A DNA stretch of 56,601 bases from Acidobacteriota bacterium. GTDB lineage: Bacteria; Acidobacteriota; Terriglobia; Terriglobales; Acidobacteriaceae. The notes beneath the pieces are model-generated. The model searched no databases. It worked only from the letters and a program-made list of their open reading frames with translations, and was not told where the DNA came from. The translations under genes and the position numbers were made by a program. Below, piece after piece: positions 53,962 to 56,601 of this stretch (its first letter is position 1; the number at the start of each line of letters is the position of its first letter). The stretch covers positions 1-56,601 of the forward strand of contig QIBA01000063.1 of assembly GCA_003225175.1 (NCBI GenBank). Reading direction: 5' to 3'.

Positions 53962-54336
53962 ATGAAGTGTACCGTTCTGGTGATGCTCGCACTGGCGACG
54001 TTGGTAGCTGTAGGCGCAGCTCAAGTGACATTTCTTGATACGCCAGTCGCTGACAAGAATCAGGATCAGGGCCGTAATGTGACCGGCCAGGTAATGACAA
54101 AGGCTGAGACGCCGCTCCCAGATGCCGTCGTGTACCTGAAGAACACCAAGACTCTGACGATCAAGAGCTTCATCACCGAGAAAGACGGAGGATACCGCTT
54201 TCACGGACTTTCGCCCAATATCGACTACGAGATCTACGCGGACTACCAGGGCCAGAAAAGCGGCACCAAGACAATCAGCTCGTTCGATAACCGGAACAAC
54301 ATTACGCTTAACATCCGGATCGACACTAGACAATAG
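53962..54336 (+). CDS. Exported carboxypeptidase-regulatory-like domain protein
   Basis: 124 residues from ATG 53962 (GGAGAGGTGG 5 nt upstream; GTG 53953 is less likely). Signal peptide (KCTVLVMLALATLVAVGAA). Then a single transthyretin-like fold: RNVTGQVMTKAETPLPDAVV, YLKNTK, FITEKDGGYRFHGLSPN, YEIYADYQG. Such domains are often periplasmic or on TonB receptors. TAGAAT at 53938-53943 is the likely -10. Confidence 0.82.
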   Translation: MKCTVLVMLALATLVAVGAAQVTFLDTPVADKNQDQGRNVTGQVMTKAETPLPDAVVYLKNTKTLTIKSFITEKDGGYRFHGLSPNIDYEIYADYQGQKSGTKTISSFDNRNNITLNIRIDTRQ

Positions 54337-54672
54337 GGACGGGGAACACATCACAGCGGACAGAGAAAGACTTGGTTGCTGACGTCCTTCTAGTGACCTG
54401 AGTCTCTTTATTCTCTTGCGTTTTACTCGCGAAGTAGCCCCGCGCTTGAAGTTCCCGATTATTTCCATCTCACTCGGCCATTTTCCTTTTCTTTGTTCCT
54501 TTTCCCTATCCCCTACTTTCTCGGGATGAAATCAGCTTCATCTCCGGTTTACAGAGATGAAACAACTCCACATGGTCATGCGTTTGGCGCTTTCAGGGTT
54601 CGACTGGCGCACTCTCTCCATGCCTGAACCGTGTGAGGTTTGTTTAAGAACGTCAAAGATTGCCGAGGTTTT
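54337..54672 (+). other. Interval upstream of the LytTR gene
   Basis: 336 nt. The middle is strongly pyrimidine-rich (CCATTTTCCTTTTCTTTGTT). A GATGAAATCAGCTTCATC hairpin lies at about 54522-54539. Frames here are not credible. The LytTR promoter probably lies in the last 150 nt but is not evident. Confidence 0.4.
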
Positions 54673-55164
54673 ATGGCCGCATCAACTGCTAATGCCTTTG
54701 TCCAGCCGAATGGAAACTTTCAACCCGAGGTCCGGGAGTATCCGAAAAAGATCGTTATCCGTTCTCAGAATCGAATCTTTCTTCAGACGGTCTGCGAGAT
54801 CGACCACCTCTCGGCCGCCGCTAACTACGTGCAAATCCATAGCAACGGCCAGAGTTTTCGCATCCGTTCGACGATCAACGCGATCGAACAGCGTCTCGAT
54901 CCAAAGAAATTCGGGCGCGTTCATCGTTGCACCATCGTGAACTTCGATTTCGTAAAGGAGTTCCAACCGCTGCAGCGGGGCGATTACCTGCTCGTGCTCA
55001 ACGATGGGAGTCAGCTGAAGATGAGCCGGCGCCATCGCGATCAACTCGAAAAGCTGGCTTGTCTGTCCAGTAATCATCTGGTGAAATACGGGAGTGCCGG
55101 CAACGAAAATACAGGATTTGCTTCGGCAAATCCCATCTGTGGACGAGGTTCTTCGCTCGTCTAG
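54673..55164 (+). CDS. LytTR-domain DNA-binding protein
   Basis: 163 residues from ATG 54673 (GAGG just upstream; TTG 54640 is possible). It is a bare LytTR domain with no receiver, at about 28-125: KKIVIRSQNRIFLQTVCEID, LSAAANYVQIHSNGQSFRI, FGRVHRCTIVNFDFVKEFQP and LNDGSQLKMSRRHRDQL. The 30-residue tail after the domain overlaps selA by 71 nt and looks non-functional. Because it overlaps selA in the same orientation, the two are probably cotranscribed, possibly with translational coupling. Confidence 0.85.
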   Translation: MAASTANAFVQPNGNFQPEVREYPKKIVIRSQNRIFLQTVCEIDHLSAAANYVQIHSNGQSFRIRSTINAIEQRLDPKKFGRVHRCTIVNFDFVKEFQPLQRGDYLLVLNDGSQLKMSRRHRDQLEKLACLSSNHLVKYGSAGNENTGFASANPICGRGSSLV

Positions 55165-56548
55165 TCTGACAGGTGCATTGCGGCGTGAGGGCCGTGCCGC
55201 CACGAGCGACGCGGTCCGAACCGTTCTTGAGCGCCTACGTCGTGAGATCACGGCCGGCGGCCTCGATGAAATCGCAATTCAGATCGCAGTAGAAGGAATT
55301 CCAGAAGCTGTTGAGCGCGAGCTGCGGCGATCTCTTGATTACTCTCTGCGCAGAGTAATCAACGCTACCGGCGTCATTCTCCATACGAACCTTGGACGCG
55401 CGCCTCTCTCCCAGGAAACGATCGAACATCTTTCGGAGATCGCGACTGGTTATTCCAATTTGGAATTCGACTTAGTCACGGGCGAACGTGGACGTCGCGA
55501 TGTGCACGTGCAGCGTCTCCTGGATCTCCTGCTCGCGGATCATCACTACGAAGACACCGAGAATTCCACTCCTGAGGCGATCGTCGTAAACAACTGTGCT
55601 GCTGCAGTATTGCTCGCGCTCAACGCGCTGGCAGAGGGTGGCGACGTCATCGTCTCGCGCGGTGAGCTAGTGGAGATCGGCGGTTCGTTTCGCGTGCCCG
55701 ACGTGATGGCCAAATCGGGTGCGCGGCTTCGTGAAGTGGGCACTACAAACCGCACGCGCCTCTCGGACTACGAGAGGGCTATTACCGAGAACACGCGTCT
55801 GCTGCTTCGTGTACATCGCTCAAATTTCGCGATGATCGGGTTTACTGAGCAACCTGCATCCCAGGAGCTTGTTGAGTTAGGCCGCAGCCGCGGAATTCCT
55901 GTAATGGAAGATCTCGGTAACGGTTTGCTGGTAGATCTCGCGAGTGCCGGCGTCCAAGGCGAATATGGACTGCACGAGAGTCTGCGCGCCGGTGTTGACG
56001 TAGTCTGCGTCAGTGGAGACAAGCTGCTTGGGGGTCCGCAAGCGGGCGTAGTCGCCGGACGGAGAGAGCTCATCAAGCGTATTCGTGCCAACCCGTTGTT
56101 CCGAGCGCTGCGTGTCGACAAATTGACTTACGCGGCGCTTGAGTCGACGCTGCTCGCTTACGTAAAGCGAGATTATTCGGCGATTCCTGCTTTGCGCATG
56201 ATCTATACACCGAGGTCTGAGATTCGCAGCCGCGCTCAATCTTTCGTCGCGCGCCTTAGCTCGATACCGGGGGTGCATGCCGAAATCGCCGAAGGAAAAT
56301 CACTGATTGGCGGGGGAACCGCGCCGACAGCCACTCTTCCAACGTTCCTGGTTGCCCTTACTTCGGACCATCACACAAGCGAACAACTCTTAAGCCGGCT
56401 TCGCTCGCAATTGCCACCTGTGATTGCCAGGATTGAAGACGATCGGCTCGTATTAGACCTGCGAACCGTGTTTACAGAGGATGACAACGCCACGGCGGCG
56501 GCGCTCGCAGCCACAACGGCGCAACCATCCCCGGCTGTATCGAAGTAG
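55094..56548 (+). CDS. selA: L-seryl-tRNA(Sec) selenium transferase
   Basis: SelA converts seryl-tRNA(Sec) to selenocysteinyl-tRNA(Sec) with selenophosphate, using PLP; it is a homodecamer in E. coli. 484 residues from GTG 55094, as expected. Signatures: N-terminal LLRQIPSVDEVLRSS, RRVINATGVILHTNLGRAPL, VVNNCAAAVLLALNA, SRGELVEIGG, and the PLP Lys K310 in CVSGDKLLGGPQAG. Its presence shows that the organism can make Sec and supports the peroxiredoxin at 17772 as a selenoprotein. selB, selC and selD are outside the window. The start overlaps the LytTR gene. The end overlaps the next gene (TAGTG). Confidence 0.96.
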   Translation: MPATKIQDLLRQIPSVDEVLRSSSLTGALRREGRAATSDAVRTVLERLRREITAGGLDEIAIQIAVEGIPEAVERELRRSLDYSLRRVINATGVILHTNLGRAPLSQETIEHLSEIATGYSNLEFDLVTGERGRRDVHVQRLLDLLLADHHYEDTENSTPEAIVVNNCAAAVLLALNALAEGGDVIVSRGELVEIGGSFRVPDVMAKSGARLREVGTTNRTRLSDYERAITENTRLLLRVHRSNFAMIGFTEQPASQELVELGRSRGIPVMEDLGNGLLVDLASAGVQGEYGLHESLRAGVDVVCVSGDKLLGGPQAGVVAGRRELIKRIRANPLFRALRVDKLTYAALESTLLAYVKRDYSAIPALRMIYTPRSEIRSRAQSFVARLSSIPGVHAEIAEGKSLIGGGTAPTATLPTFLVALTSDHHTSEQLLSRLRSQLPPVIARIEDDRLVLDLRTVFTEDDNATAAALAATTAQPSPAVSK

Positions 56549-56601
56549 TGGCGACGATTCACACGATCGGCCATTCGACGCGAGAGCTCAGCGAATTGAT
56601 C
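56548..56601 (+). CDS. DUF488 family protein, N-terminal fragment
   Basis: GTG 56548 overlaps the selA stop (TAGTG). The 18 codons to the window edge read VATIHTIGHSTRELSELI, the typical start of DUF488 proteins (TIGHSTR motif). The gene is cut by the window end. It is presumably in the selA operon. Function unknown. Confidence 0.75.
   Translation, partial: MATIHTIGHSTRELSELI

Overview
The window looks like chromosomal DNA of a soil-type Acidobacteriota (Terriglobia, Koribacter/Sulfotelmatobacter-like). I infer this from the protein families and from the many palindromic and short-word intergenic repeats; the 16S gene in the window could settle it. There is no plasmid, prophage or IS transposase. 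Most genes are housekeeping or signalling genes in short transcription units, separated by repeat-filled spacers.

Layout: 1-3886 is an rRNA operon on the minus strand (16S, tRNA-Ile, tRNA-Ala, 5-prime part of 23S). Its spacer carries a 50-residue membrane-protein gene between tRNA-Ala and 23S. 3887-11000 holds the rRNA leader with a boxA-like site, an acidobacterial Cys/His protein, a DUF2911 lipoprotein-like protein, a short UvrC relative, a PD-(D/E)XK-like protein and three tiny genes. 11000-25450 carries folP and dacB (divergent), a PRC-barrel protein, a DnaC-like loader, a DUF2306 protein, a peroxiredoxin with an in-frame TGA at the catalytic cysteine, a tandem-domain dCTP deaminase, panB, panC, an APC permease and a Rieske oxygenase. 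26000-38050 holds a DksA-type protein, an NtrC-type regulator, an orphan GvpL/F protein, a GGDEF protein with a glycosyltransferase, a class-I amidotransferase, a GH5-like hydrolase, a FabG-like reductase, GNAT, XRE and NarL-type proteins, and an MXAN_5187-like protein. 38400-56601 holds murJ, frr, a HEPN-type pair interrupted by a stop, a deoxynucleoside kinase, a 1178-residue Big_2 repeat protein, a polysaccharide deacetylase, ruvA, a response regulator convergent with a CHASE3/PAS histidine kinase, mnmE, a LytTR regulator, selA and the start of a DUF488 gene.

The most notable system is selenium-related. The peroxiredoxin at 17772-18278 reads through a TGA exactly where the peroxidatic Cys belongs. 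A 31-nt hairpin whose GAAC loop starts 27 nt after the TGA fits a bacterial SECIS, there is a good SD and promoter, and selA lies in the same window. This argues for a genuine Sec-peroxiredoxin rather than a pseudogene.

Other cross-window patterns: at least seven genes have a -10 box only 6-8 nt before the start codon, predicting leaderless mRNAs. Three 190-300 bp non-coding elements are bounded by inverted copies of one sequence (ACGTGGTTCCGGC). A set of intergenic palindromes is built from tandem 7-8 bp words, different at each locus, and two of them appear to supply the -35 region of the next gene.
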